Source of the DNA: Myxococcales bacterium
GTDB lineage: Bacteria > Myxococcota_A > Polyangia > Haliangiales > Haliangiaceae
NCBI GenBank assembly: GCA_028287135.1
Contig: JAQBQE010000022.1
Span: 1-64,000 of the forward strand
Length of the DNA: 64,000 nucleotides
Reading direction: 5' to 3'
The notes under the pieces are model-generated. The model was given only the letters and a program-made list of their open reading frames with translations, made no database searches and had not been told where the DNA came from. Positions 8,266-17,330 of this stretch are shown here, piece by piece (the stretch's first letter is position 1; each line of letters starts with the position of its first letter). Made by a program: the position numbers and the translations under genes.

Positions 8266-9731
8266 GGCGCGTCGATGCGGTCCGGCAGATCCGCGATCAC
8301 GTACGCGAGCACCGCGATCGCCGCGACCGCATCGGCGAGCTGCGCCGGATCGACCTTGTCGAACGTATCGGCCTCGGTGTGATGGACGTCGAAGTACGTG
8401 CGGCCATCCGTGTAGAGCTCGCTCGCGGGCACTCCGCCCGGCACCAGCTGCCCGACATCGGCGCCGCTCTGGCCGGGATAGATCTTGGTCACCCCGAGCG
8501 GTGCGAGCAGCGTGATCAGCTCGGTCATCCGCGCCACGGTCCGCGCCTGCACGTCGGGCAGCGTCTGGATCCCGAATGCACGCGGCGCGAACCCGCCGGC
8601 GTCGCTCTCGACCGCGAACACGGTCTTCGGCAGCTCGGCGGCATGCTCGGCCGCATACGCCTTCGCTCCGCGCAGACCGTTCTCCTCGTTGGTGAACAGC
8701 ACGACGCGGATCGTGCGCTTCGGCGCGAGCCCGAGCTGCTGGAGCACCGCCAGCGCCTGCATCATCGTCACGCAGCCGGCGCCGTCGTCGTGCGCGCCCT
8801 GCCCGACGTCCCACGAGTCGAGGTGGGCGCCGAGCACGACGATCTCGTCGGGCTTCTCGGTACCGCGGAGCTCGCCGATCACGTTGGCGGACTCGGCATC
8901 GGGGAGCTGCTGCGACTCGAGTTTCATCCGCACGGAGACCGGACCCTGTGCCGCGAGCCGCGAGATCAGCGTGGCATCCTCGACGGTGACCGACGCCGCG
9001 GGGATCTTCGGCTGCTCGGGATCATAGGTCATCGCGCCGGTATGCGGCGTGCGCAGGCTGTGCGCGGTCACCGATCGTACGAGCACGCCGACCGCGCCGT
9101 ACTTCGCTGCGCGCGACGCGCCCCGGCCGCGATACGGAACGACGTCACCGTAGCCCGAGCCCTTGTCGGAGTACGCGGGCATGGCGACGTCGTAGAGGAC
9201 GATCGATCCCTTGATCGACGCAGCCTTGGTCTCGAGCTCCGCGAAATCCTTGATCACGACGACCGGCGCGGTCACGCCGCCCTTGGCCGTCGGCACGGTT
9301 CCGCCGAGTCCGAGGATGTGCAGCGGCCGGGCGACCGGGGTGACCAGCGAGACCTCCTCGGTCCCGCGCACCCAGTGCGGCACCATCACCTTCTCGGTGC
9401 GCACCGTGAAGCCGTCGTTCTTCATGGCCTGTGCGGCCCACGCGACCGCTTGCTCGAGCTGCCGCGATCCGGACAGCCGGTGGCCGATCCGATCGGTGAG
9501 ATACGCGAGCCGGGTATAGGCACCGCGGTCGGCGCGCGCGGCCGCGATGATCTTCGTCGCGACCTCGCCATAGCGATCGAGGATGGTCGGCGGTCGCCGC
9601 ACCGGCGGCGGACCGAACGAGCTCGTATCGGAGATCCAGTCCGCGCGGTGCGTGCCGCCCTGGATCGGCGTGCAGCTCGCGAGCAGCGCGGCCATCGCAC
9701 CGACGCCGACGATCGAGCGCACGCGGCTCAT
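8262..9731 (-). CDS. M28-family zinc aminopeptidase/carboxypeptidase lipoprotein
   Basis: This 489-residue peptidase has a lipoprotein signal (MAALLASC, lipid-modified Cys20), so it is likely tethered in the cell envelope. A PA-type insert lies in the first half. The M28 catalytic core follows: VVLGAHLDSWDVGQGAHDD gives the His-x-Asp and bridging Asp ligands, NEENGLRGAKA the catalytic Glu-Glu, VESDAGGF the next Asp, and HHTEADTFDKV the last His ligand. This matches the plasma glutamate carboxypeptidase-like branch of M28. The gene overlaps the upstream membrane-protein gene and the downstream YdcF-like gene by four bases each (ATGA), so all three are probably co-translated. The substrate is unknown; peptide scavenging is the likely role. 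Confidence 0.9.
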   Translation of the reverse strand: MSRVRSIVGVGAMAALLASCTPIQGGTHRADWISDTSSFGPPPVRRPPTILDRYGEVATKIIAAARADRGAYTRLAYLTDRIGHRLSGSRQLEQAVAWAAQAMKNDGFTVRTEKVMVPHWVRGTEEVSLVTPVARPLHILGLGGTVPTAKGGVTAPVVVIKDFAELETKAASIKGSIVLYDVAMPAYSDKGSGYGDVVPYRGRGASRAAKYGAVGVLVRSVTAHSLRTPHTGAMTYDPEQPKIPAASVTVEDATLISRLAAQGPVSVRMKLESQQLPDAESANVIGELRGTEKPDEIVVLGAHLDSWDVGQGAHDDGAGCVTMMQALAVLQQLGLAPKRTIRVVLFTNEENGLRGAKAYAAEHAAELPKTVFAVESDAGGFAPRAFGIQTLPDVQARTVARMTELITLLAPLGVTKIYPGQSGADVGQLVPGGVPASELYTDGRTYFDVHHTEADTFDKVDPAQLADAVAAIAVLAYVIADLPDRIDAP

Positions 9732-11347
9732 GGCGCCTCGGGTGCGATCGAGGCCTCGAGCTCGCTCGGCTCGGCGGGCCGCGCCGTGACCCCGCGGCGC
9801 CCGACCTCGACCAGCAGCTCGATCACCGCGACCAGGCGATCGACCTGGGTCGCCGAGCGACCGATCGCGAGATCGGACAGCGGCAACGGATGGTCGAGCG
9901 GCGCGCCGCGGCCCGGATACACCCGGTAGCGCAGCGATTCGCGGTCCCAGTACGCGAGCCAGCCATCGAGCGTGGTCACCGCGCGGTTGCGGAGCTCGTC
10001 GTCGAACAGCCGCGCCAGTGCGAGCGCGCTGCCCCGCGTCTTGAACCGCTCGTCGAACGGCTGATCGCCGGTCTTGAACAGAGGTGCGGCCGGCGGGCCG
10101 GGCGGATTGGCGCCGAGCTCGCGCGGAGGAATCGCCCAGACCGTCAGCGTCGAGCTTCGCTGCTCGTCGATCTCGCGACCGACCACGACATCGAGGGCGA
10201 GCACGCTACCTTCGATCCGCTCGATCCGCGTCCGCACCTGGAGACCCTCGACCTCGCCGACGATCACCGACGACATCAGGCCACCATCGCCACGCGTGGT
10301 CAGGCTGTGGACGTCGCCGAGGATCCGCTTGAGCGCCTGGGTCGCGGTGCCGACATAGGTCGCCCACGTGGTGTCGAGGATCGGTGGGGTCTCGCTCGCG
10401 AGCGGCATCGCTGCGAGCTCTTCCTCGCGCACGCGGCGTACCGCATCGACGATCAACATCAGGCCGAGCAGCGGCAGCAGGTAGTGATGCGGCCACCGGA
10501 ACCCATAGCCGCCGAGCAGCAGCAGCGCGAGCCCGGCTCCGACGCCGCGTCGTGCAGGGCTCGGCGAGAACGCGCACGAGGCGAGCGTCCACGCGAGCGT
10601 CGCGACCGCGAGCAGGTACAGCGCGAGCCGCGGATCGGCCTGGCTCTGGCTGATCTCGATCCCGACGGCCAGAGCGGATGCCTTGGCGACGACCGGATAG
10701 AACGTACGCGCGAGGATCGCACCCACGGCAGCGATCGTCATCGCGATCACGACCGGTCCCGGCCGGGTGACGGCACGCGAGAACGGCCGCGGGGCGAAGC
10801 AGTACGGCGAGAGCAGCGCCGCGAGACACAGCGCAACGACGCCGGCACGCGCGATCGCGAGACCCGGTCCATCGAACGTGCTGTCGGGCCAGACGAACCG
10901 CGCACCGATCACGTTGGCGGTGTGGATCAGCAGCGGGACCGCGATGATCGGCAGACCGACCTGGATCCCGACGTCACGATCGGCGCTGATCGCACTGATG
11001 ATCAGCGCGATGATCGCGAGCGCGAACAGGATCTCGAGGATCAGGCTGAGCTCGGCCGGCGCCGAGATCACGAGCGGGATGGATGCGAGCAGCGCAGCGA
11101 GCGCCGCGATGCCGTAGGCGATCGTATCGCGCGCGTTCGGACGATCCTTGAACGCCTCGATGCAGCGCTGGGCGATCACCAGCGCCGCGAGCACGCCGGT
11201 GAAATAGAACAGGAACAGCCCGGTGTAATCGAGGACCGTGTGCCACGCGGGTGGCTCACCCTTGTGCGGGCGCAGCATCGGGACGGCGATCCGGTTGATC
11301 GCGACCTCGAGGACGCCGACCAGCACCAGGATGTGGAGCGGTGTCAC
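9728..11347 (-). CDS. Polytopic membrane protein of unknown function with cytoplasmic-type C-terminal domain
   Basis: I do not recognise a named family. The 539-residue product has about ten hydrophobic segments in its first 330 residues (for example LHILVLVGVLEVAINRIAV, GLFLFYFTGVLAALVI and YLLPLLGLMLIVDAV), then a soluble domain of about 200 residues with no catalytic motif that I can name. The GTG at 11347 (VTPLHILVLV) is chosen because GGGGGG lies five bases upstream and it starts just before the first membrane helix; the frame itself is open to 11464. It is the first gene of an overlapping set with the M28 peptidase and the YdcF-like gene, which suggests an envelope function. Confidence 0.75.
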   Translation of the reverse strand: MTPLHILVLVGVLEVAINRIAVPMLRPHKGEPPAWHTVLDYTGLFLFYFTGVLAALVIAQRCIEAFKDRPNARDTIAYGIAALAALLASIPLVISAPAELSLILEILFALAIIALIISAISADRDVGIQVGLPIIAVPLLIHTANVIGARFVWPDSTFDGPGLAIARAGVVALCLAALLSPYCFAPRPFSRAVTRPGPVVIAMTIAAVGAILARTFYPVVAKASALAVGIEISQSQADPRLALYLLAVATLAWTLASCAFSPSPARRGVGAGLALLLLGGYGFRWPHHYLLPLLGLMLIVDAVRRVREEELAAMPLASETPPILDTTWATYVGTATQALKRILGDVHSLTTRGDGGLMSSVIVGEVEGLQVRTRIERIEGSVLALDVVVGREIDEQRSSTLTVWAIPPRELGANPPGPPAAPLFKTGDQPFDERFKTRGSALALARLFDDELRNRAVTTLDGWLAYWDRESLRYRVYPGRGAPLDHPLPLSDLAIGRSATQVDRLVAVIELLVEVGRRGVTARPAEPSELEASIAPEAP

Positions 11348-11487
11348 CCGCCCCCCGCGAGCGCTCACCTCGAACGCCCGTGATCGGTGCGACCAGACAA
11401 CCCGAAAAACGTAGCTGTATGGACCAGTTGCGTCAAGGCGACCGCCAGAAACTGGGCTCACCACGTGTGCCCGGAGCTATCCTACAT

Positions 11488-12228
11488 GTGGTGAGCCGCT
11501 CAGCCAGCCTCGTGTTGCTTGGTTTCCTGGCACTTGGTGAGCGTGCGTCGACCGCCGCGCCTCCGGCGGACGCCACGCCGCCGGCGACCGTCGTCCTCGA
11601 TCCCGGCCACGGCGGCTCCAACGGAGGCACGCGCGGCCACGGTCTGAACGAGAAGCAGGTGACCCTCGCGATCGCTCACCAGGTCGCGACGCGCCTGCGC
11701 GCGCAGGGCATCCGGGTCGAGATGACGCGGGTCGCAGACCGCACGTTGACGCTTCGCCAGCGCGTCGTCGTCGCCGACAAGATCCCCGCGGACCTGTTCG
11801 TCAGCATCCACGCGAACGCGTCGCCGACCCGCACGCAGCGCGGCTTCGAGACGTTCGTGCTGACGCCGCGCGCCGTCGACATCGATGGTCGTGCGCTGCG
11901 CAGCGACACGCTGACCACCCGCCCCGGCGTCGATCCGGAGATCGCGCACATGCTCGACGATGTCGAGCGCGGCTCGTCGCAGTGGGAGGCCGCGGATCTC
12001 GCGATGCGGATGCAGCAGGCGCTCCGCGATCGACGCGGCACGACCGGCGATCGCGGCGTCCGCCAGGACTCGCAGCACGTGCTGCTCGGCGCCACGATGC
12101 CGGCGGTGCTCGTCGAGGTCGGCTTCCTCGATCACCCGGTCGAGGGCAAGGAGCTCGCCGACCCGGCCGTCCAGGGTCAGCTCGCCGACGCGATCAGCTC
12201 CGCGATCATCGATCAGCTCGCGGACTGA
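11488..12228 (+). CDS. N-acetylmuramoyl-L-alanine amidase (Amidase_3)
   Basis: This exported amidase has about 246 residues: a signal peptide (ASLVLLGFLALGERASTAA), then a single Amidase_3 domain with no AMIN or LysM targeting domain. Zinc ligands and the active site are visible: DPGHGG, Glu in LNEKQVTLAIA, SIHANA, and the catalytic Glu in VEVGFLDHP. The enzyme cleaves the bond between N-acetylmuramic acid and L-alanine in peptidoglycan, in cell separation or remodelling. Two adjacent GTG codons (11488 and 11491) are possible starts; GGAGC eleven bases before 11488 favours the first. It is divergent from the membrane-protein gene and converges on the hybrid kinase with 8 bases between stops. 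Confidence 0.9.
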   Translation: MVSRSASLVLLGFLALGERASTAAPPADATPPATVVLDPGHGGSNGGTRGHGLNEKQVTLAIAHQVATRLRAQGIRVEMTRVADRTLTLRQRVVVADKIPADLFVSIHANASPTRTQRGFETFVLTPRAVDIDGRALRSDTLTTRPGVDPEIAHMLDDVERGSSQWEAADLAMRMQQALRDRRGTTGDRGVRQDSQHVLLGATMPAVLVEVGFLDHPVEGKELADPAVQGQLADAISSAIIDQLAD

Positions 12229-12236
12229 GCCGCAGC

Positions 12237-15200
12237 TCAGGTCGCGCGCTGTCGTAGCGGATGCAGCGCGCCGGGCACGGGGTCCGCGGCGATCTGCTCG
12301 ACCAGACGCCGTAGCTCGGCGATCTCGAACGGCTTCTCGATGCTCGGGATCGAGGGACGCGCGAGGAACTGCTGAGCTTCGGTCGTGAAGGCACCACCGG
12401 TCATGAACAGCATCCGGCGCGCCTGGTCGGGGAGCTCGCTGGCAAGCCGCTCGTGGAGATCCATGCCCGTGAACCCGGGCATCATGAGGTCACTGAGGAT
12501 CACATCGTAGCGCTGTCCCTGTTCGAGCTTGGCCAGCGCGTCCTCACCGCAGCTCGCGAGCGTGACATCGAAGTGCTTCCCGAGCATGCGGCCCACTGAC
12601 GCGAGCAGGCGCGCATCGTCATCGATCACGAGCAGCCGGCGGAGCTCGGATCGTGGTTGATTCTCGGTGAGGGCTGGCTCGGGCGGCGCCGTCGCAGGAC
12701 GCAGGCTCGTGCCGGGCAGGACGACCCGGAACGTGGAGCCCGCACCCGGCGTGCTCTCGACCGCGAGCTCGCCCCCGAGCGACTCGACGATGCCATGACA
12801 GATCGAGAGCCCGAGGCCGGTGCCCTGCCCGATGTCCTTGGTCGTGAAGAACGGCTCGAACACCCGCTTCTGGATCTCGGGCGTCATCCCGCAGCCGGTA
12901 TCCGCGATCTCGATCACGGCGCGTCCCTGACCGTCGGTGCGGGTCGTGATCGTGATCGCGTGGTCGTCGGCATGACCGTCCGGGATCGCGTGCGCGGCGT
13001 TGACCAGCAGGTTGATGAAGACCTGGCCGAGCTTGGCCTCGTCGCCGAGCACCGCCGGAACCGCGCCGTAGCGCTCGATCGTCTTGCAGCGATGCCGGCG
13101 ATCGTTCGCGGTCATTCGCAACGCGAGCTCGAGCGCTCGCTCGACCTTGACCGGGTCGCGACGATCGCGCTCGAGCCGGGAGAACGTGCGAAGCCCGCGA
13201 ACGATGTTCTCGACGCGCGTCGCGCCATCGATCGCGTCGGCGAGCGCGCTGCGGATCGATTCCGAGCGCGGCGCCTCCGCGAGCTCGTCGGAGATCGCCG
13301 CGAGGTTGGACTTCACGTACGCGAGCGGGTTGTTGACCTCGTGCGCGATGCCGGCCGCGAGCGTTCCGATCGACGCCATCCGATCCGCGGTCATCAGCCG
13401 AGCCTCGAGCGCCTTGCGCTCGGTGCAATCACGCGCGATCGCGAGGAGGGCGGGTGTACCGGCGAACTCGACCTGGAGCGCCGAGATCTCCGCGTGGATC
13501 AGCGACCCATCCTTGCGGACCATCCGCACTTCGCGCGGGATCGCGGGCTCTCCGGTCGTGACCATCCGGGCCATCCGTTCAGCGGCCATCGCGTGCTCCG
13601 ACGGGTCGAGGAGCACGAGCACATTGCGACCGAGGATCTCGGGCGCACCGCCGTAACCCAGCGCCGAGATCGTCTTTGCATTGACATAGACCACGATGCC
13701 GTCGCGGACCACGAACACCGCGTCGGGGGACTCCTCGATCAGCGCGCGAAAGCTCGCCTCGGATCGCTGCACGATCCGCTGGGCCGCACGGCGGGTCATC
13801 CGACGAGCGCCCCAGGCGATCACGCCACCGGTCACGAGGAGGAGGCCGACCGCGAGCAGCGCCCGGAACCACGTGGTCTGCCACCAGTCGGGCGGGATGG
13901 TGACCGCGACCCGGGTCACCGGCCCGAATCCGCCCGGGATGATCCGAGCGCGGAGCTCGAGCGTGTAGCTACCGTGAGGAAGCTGCGCGTAGCGCGCTTC
14001 GTCCGACTGGGTCGTTCGCCATTCGCGCTCGAGCGGGAGCAGGCGAACCTGCCGCTCGACACCACCGCCGCTCGCGAACGCAGGTACTGCGAAGCGCACC
14101 ACGAACGAGGTGGTCCCGGTGTCGCGTGCGACCGGAAGCTCGCCCGTGGTCGACACCACGCCGCCGAGTGCGATCGAACGCACGACCGGAGCGATCGGCG
14201 CCGGCGGCCCCGTGTAGCTGCCCGCCGAGAATCGCGCGAGACCGCGCGTGGTGCCGATCAGAACGTCGCCCGATGGATCGGCCCAGAATGCGCGCGCCGC
14301 GCAGTCATCACCGACCAGGCCACTGGCACTCGAGACATGCTCGATCGACGTGCCTGCGATCACATCGACGCCGATGCCCATGCCGGCGTACAGCCGGCCG
14401 TCACGATCCTCCCCGAGCATGTAGATCTTGTTGTTCGTCAGGCCGGTGGCCTGGGTCAGCTGACGCAGCTGTGCGAGCCGACCGTGCGTGTAGCGAAAGC
14501 AGGTGATCCCGAACGACTCGGTGTAGGTGACGCACATCTCGCCCGAGCGACGCTCGACGAGGTACGCGGTCTCGGTCGCGGCGAGACCGTCCGTCGCCGT
14601 GAACCGTTGCCAGCGACCACCGTCGAGCACGGCGAGCCCGACGCTCGTGGCGGCCCACAGCCGACCTCCTCGATCGAGCACGAGCTGCCCGACGTCCTCG
14701 TGGCCATCACCGCCCGGGAGCGTCACGCGTGCCCAGGTCCGCCGCCCTGCCGTCTCGGTCATCGCGAGGAGGCCGGCGTTGTAGGTGGCAAGCCACAGCG
14801 TGCCGCGGTCGAAGACCATCGACACGATCGCGTTGCCCTCGAGCTCGGGCCCCGGCCCGATCACGGTCATCGTCCGGGTCGTCCGATCGAGCCGCATCAC
14901 CCGCGAGTCGGTGCCCGCGGCGTACAGCACGTCGCCGGCTTCGACGAGCGTCTCCACGTTGTACGGCTCGGTGCCCGGAAACGTGCGCCAGCTGTCGCCG
15001 AACGCCTCGACGACGCCGTGATTGCTACCGACCCACAGCGCGCCGGCGCGATCCCGCATCATCGTCCACACCGTGTCGGCCGGGAGGTCGTTGTGCGACG
15101 TGTACGAGCGCCACAACCCGCGACCGAGCAGCTGATACAGCTGATCTGCCCCGAACCACAGCGAGCCCTCGCGGTCCTCGAACGCGTTGATCACCGAGCG

Positions 15201-16088
15201 CGCATGAAGTCCTTGCTCGCTGCCGATGACCTCCCAGCGCCCCGCATCGATCCGATGCGCGAGACCACGCCGCGTCGCGACCCACAGCGTGCCGTCCCGA
15301 TCGACGAGCAGGCGGCCGACCTCGCTGACATCCGGCAGCTCGGAGGACCGCTCGATGCAGCCGGTCAGATCACGCGCGCACGACCACAGGTGGTGAGCGG
15401 AGCGAACCCACAGCAGCCCATCGCCGGTCTCGGCGATCGCTTCGATCCGATCGCGATCGAAGCCCTCGGCGCTGCCGTGCTCGGTCCACCGCCCACTCGT
15501 AGCGGCCGTCGCATCGGCGGTCGCGACGTTCCGGCCCTGGCCGGCGACCACCCGACCATCGGCGCCGACCCACACCGCGAAGCTCGCACCCCTCCACCCG
15601 GAGGCGAGGACGAACCGGTCGCCGGCCTGGTGGAACAGGCCGACGTCGGTCGCCGCCCATAGCCGACCGTCGGGCGCGAGCGCGAGCGCGTGGATCTGGT
15701 CCATCGGCGCGCCGCTCGCGGGACCAAACGCCTGGACCCGACCGTGCTCGACGATCGCCAGCCCGCGCGCAGTCCCGACCCACAGCCCGCGTGCACTCGG
15801 CAGCACGCTCAGGATCTCGTTGGACGGCAGTCCCGCGGTGACGTCGAGACGCTCGAACCGGTGGCCGTCGTAGCTGTACAGCCCGTCCTCGGTCGCGACC
15901 CACAGCAAGCCATCGCGGGTCTGCGAGACCTGGTTGATCGACAGGTTCTCGAGGCCCTGGTCGCTGCCGTAGCTACGGAAGCTGTACCGGCCCGGAGGGT
16001 CGGCGGCCGCCAGCGCTGGCAGCGCGATGGCGCAGGCCAGCAACGTTCGAAACATCCACAAGGCCAATCGACCGCCTCGCGGACTCAT
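12237..16088 (-). CDS. Hybrid two-component sensor: periplasmic propeller, Y_Y_Y, PAS, kinase, receiver
   Basis: This is a one-protein signalling chain of 1283 residues. A signal peptide (about 1-28) is followed by a long periplasmic region (about 30-660) of repeated two-component-regulator-propeller blades, recognisable by recurring D-G-x-L-W-V-A-T patterns. A Y_Y_Y-like beta domain and one membrane helix (about 737-755, ALLAVGLLLVTGGVIAW) follow. Inside the cell come a PAS domain, HisKA (GIAHEVNNPLA, His about 915), HATPase (DTGCGMTP, GTGLGLSICHG) and a C-terminal receiver (LLVIDDD, phospho-acceptor Asp in DVILSDLMMPG about 1197). Propeller hybrids of this kind sense carbohydrates in Bacteroidetes; the ligand here is unknown. 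Unlike those classical hybrids it lacks a terminal AraC domain, so it must pass the signal to a separate partner. Confidence 0.92.
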   Translation of the reverse strand: MSPRGGRLALWMFRTLLACAIALPALAAADPPGRYSFRSYGSDQGLENLSINQVSQTRDGLLWVATEDGLYSYDGHRFERLDVTAGLPSNEILSVLPSARGLWVGTARGLAIVEHGRVQAFGPASGAPMDQIHALALAPDGRLWAATDVGLFHQAGDRFVLASGWRGASFAVWVGADGRVVAGQGRNVATADATAATSGRWTEHGSAEGFDRDRIEAIAETGDGLLWVRSAHHLWSCARDLTGCIERSSELPDVSEVGRLLVDRDGTLWVATRRGLAHRIDAGRWEVIGSEQGLHARSVINAFEDREGSLWFGADQLYQLLGRGLWRSYTSHNDLPADTVWTMMRDRAGALWVGSNHGVVEAFGDSWRTFPGTEPYNVETLVEAGDVLYAAGTDSRVMRLDRTTRTMTVIGPGPELEGNAIVSMVFDRGTLWLATYNAGLLAMTETAGRRTWARVTLPGGDGHEDVGQLVLDRGGRLWAATSVGLAVLDGGRWQRFTATDGLAATETAYLVERRSGEMCVTYTESFGITCFRYTHGRLAQLRQLTQATGLTNNKIYMLGEDRDGRLYAGMGIGVDVIAGTSIEHVSSASGLVGDDCAARAFWADPSGDVLIGTTRGLARFSAGSYTGPPAPIAPVVRSIALGGVVSTTGELPVARDTGTTSFVVRFAVPAFASGGGVERQVRLLPLEREWRTTQSDEARYAQLPHGSYTLELRARIIPGGFGPVTRVAVTIPPDWWQTTWFRALLAVGLLLVTGGVIAWGARRMTRRAAQRIVQRSEASFRALIEESPDAVFVVRDGIVVYVNAKTISALGYGGAPEILGRNVLVLLDPSEHAMAAERMARMVTTGEPAIPREVRMVRKDGSLIHAEISALQVEFAGTPALLAIARDCTERKALEARLMTADRMASIGTLAAGIAHEVNNPLAYVKSNLAAISDELAEAPRSESIRSALADAIDGATRVENIVRGLRTFSRLERDRRDPVKVERALELALRMTANDRRHRCKTIERYGAVPAVLGDEAKLGQVFINLLVNAAHAIPDGHADDHAITITTRTDGQGRAVIEIADTGCGMTPEIQKRVFEPFFTTKDIGQGTGLGLSICHGIVESLGGELAVESTPGAGSTFRVVLPGTSLRPATAPPEPALTENQPRSELRRLLVIDDDARLLASVGRMLGKHFDVTLASCGEDALAKLEQGQRYDVILSDLMMPGFTGMDLHERLASELPDQARRMLFMTGGAFTTEAQQFLARPSIPSIEKPFEIAELRRLVEQIAADPVPGALHPLRQRAT

Positions 16089-16108
16089 CGATAAGAAGGC
16101 TTCGTAGC

Positions 16109-16888
16109 TCAGCGAGGAGGGTAGCCGCCGCCGCCCTGCGGAGGGTAGCCACCACCGCCCTGCGGAGGGTAACCCCCACCGCCCTGCGGCGGGTAACCCC
16201 CACCGCCCTGCGGCGGGTAGCCGCCGCCGCCCTGCGGAGGATAGCCGCCACCCTGTGGAGGATAGCCACCGCCCGGAGGCGGGCCGCCTTGCGGGGGGTA
16301 CTGCATCGGCGCGGGTGGCGGGGGCGTCGGCATCGTCCAGCCCGACACCGCACCGAACCGGTTGATCGCGAGGAAGCCGATCGCCGCGGCGACGATCGTC
16401 GAGGCCAGGCTACCGGAGGTGTACTGCCACGGCGCCTCGAGGAAGATGCCGTTGAGCACGCCGCTGATCCCGAGGATCGCGAACACGCCGTACTGGAGGC
16501 CGAGCGCGCCGAGCAGGTACCGCTCCGGCTGCTTGTGAGTGGCCGCATTCGTGCGCGGCAGCAGGACCTTGACCACCGCGATCACGACCGCACCGCCGAC
16601 GAGGATCGGGGGGATCGCAGCGCGGATCGGAAGGCTGCCGCCTTTGGCGCCGCTGAACACGTACGCGAGGAAACCGGTCACGCCCTGGGACGCGAGCTGG
16701 ATGCCAGCGAGCACGAGCCCGAACATCACCAGCTTGATGCCGACCTGGTTGTCATCCTTGCTCGGGCTGGTCGCGCGCTGGCGATCGAGCGAGATGAAGA
16801 AGTAGGCAGCACCGACGAACAAGATCGCCGCGATCGCTCCCAGCAATCCTGCCGGTAGCTCTTTTCCCATTACATCGAACATGCCCAC
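16109..16888 (-). CDS. Membrane protein with C-terminal YPPQGG repeats, last gene of the respiratory operon
   Basis: The 259-residue product has about five membrane helices (for example AGLLGAIAAILFVGAAYFF and PPILVGGAVVIAVVKVLL). A roughly 65-residue tail then repeats Tyr-Pro-Pro-Gln-Gly-Gly-(Gly)n. The membrane part is not one I can name. The tail resembles flexible Pro/Gly-rich anchoring or phase-separating tails. It follows the oxidase subunit IV gene by 30 bases on the same strand, so it may be read with the respiratory operon, although it has a strong ribosome site of its own (AGGAGG). GTG 16888 lies five bases from that site; an ATG at 16882 is also in frame. No role in respiration can be shown from sequence. 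Confidence 0.8.
   Translation of the reverse strand: MGMFDVMGKELPAGLLGAIAAILFVGAAYFFISLDRQRATSPSKDDNQVGIKLVMFGLVLAGIQLASQGVTGFLAYVFSGAKGGSLPIRAAIPPILVGGAVVIAVVKVLLPRTNAATHKQPERYLLGALGLQYGVFAILGISGVLNGIFLEAPWQYTSGSLASTIVAAAIGFLAINRFGAVSGWTMPTPPPPAPMQYPPQGGPPPGGGYPPQGGGYPPQGGGGYPPQGGGGYPPQGGGGYPPQGGGGYPPQGGGGYPPR
16120..16285 (-). repeat. In-gene tandem repeat encoding YPPQGGGG
   Basis: Five near-identical 24-base units followed by shorter degenerate units encode the Tyr-Pro-Pro-Gln-(Gly)3-4 tail of the membrane protein. The units differ mainly at synonymous positions and by loss of one Gly codon, so copy number is probably variable between strains. Confidence 0.85.
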
Positions 16889-16893
16889 GGTGC

Positions 16894-16899
16894 CCTCCT
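16894..16899 (-). promoter_or_regulatory. Consensus Shine-Dalgarno AGGAGG
   Basis: A perfect AGGAGG lies five bases before the GTG at 16888 and eleven before the ATG at 16882. The spacing favours the GTG start of the YPPQGG membrane protein and is stronger than the sites of its neighbours. Confidence 0.75.
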
Positions 16900-16918
16900 A
16901 CCTGAACGGATCTGCGCT

Positions 16919-17311
16919 CTAGCCCGAGACCGGCCGCGGACCCACGGGGGCCACCGGCGGATGATCGACATCCCAGATGTTCGCGTCCTGGTACTGACCC
17001 GAATCCATCAGCGTGAAGCCCACGAACAGCGCAGCCGCGAGGACCGCGCTGAGGAAGATCACGGTGTGAAAGATCTTGTCGTACTTGAGGTGCATGAAGA
17101 ACAGCACCACGAGCGTCGCCTTGACCACGGCGATCAGCATGGCGACGGCGAGGTTGATGTTCGGACCGAAGTCGACCTTGGTCGCGAGCACGGTGACCAG
17201 CGTGAGCATCAGCAGCGCGCCGCCGGTCCCGAGCAGGACCTTGACGGACGCCGTGTGTGAGATCCCGTGATGATCGTCGTGATGATCGTCGTGGTGTGCG
17301 GTGGCAGCCAT
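16919..17311 (-). CDS. ctaF: caa3-type cytochrome c oxidase subunit IV
   Basis: The 130-residue product has three membrane helices (KVLLGTGGALLMLTLVTVLA, LAVAMLIAVVKATLVVLFFMHL and TVIFLSAVLAAALFVGFTLM). It carries the conserved MHLKYD stretch of the prokaryotic subunit IV family (COX4_pro). This small subunit stabilises the caa3 oxidase core and is not catalytic. The N-terminus is unusually His/Asp-rich (HHDDHHDDHHG), which is not a family requirement and recurs in subunit III and ActB of the same operon. It follows ctaE by 19 bases. Confidence 0.88.
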   Translation of the reverse strand: MAATAHHDDHHDDHHGISHTASVKVLLGTGGALLMLTLVTVLATKVDFGPNINLAVAMLIAVVKATLVVLFFMHLKYDKIFHTVIFLSAVLAAALFVGFTLMDSGQYQDANIWDVDHPPVAPVGPRPVSG

Positions 17312-17330
17312 GGGTTCCCTCAGTGCCGGA

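Noticed and set aside
12657..15662. Plus-strand open frame of about 1000 codons opposite the hybrid kinase
   Set aside because: Antisense shadow with no family motifs; the kinase, PAS and receiver motifs are all on the minus strand.
16120..16285. Repeat array considered as CRISPR
   Set aside because: Units are in frame, contiguous without unique spacers, and encode YPPQGG.
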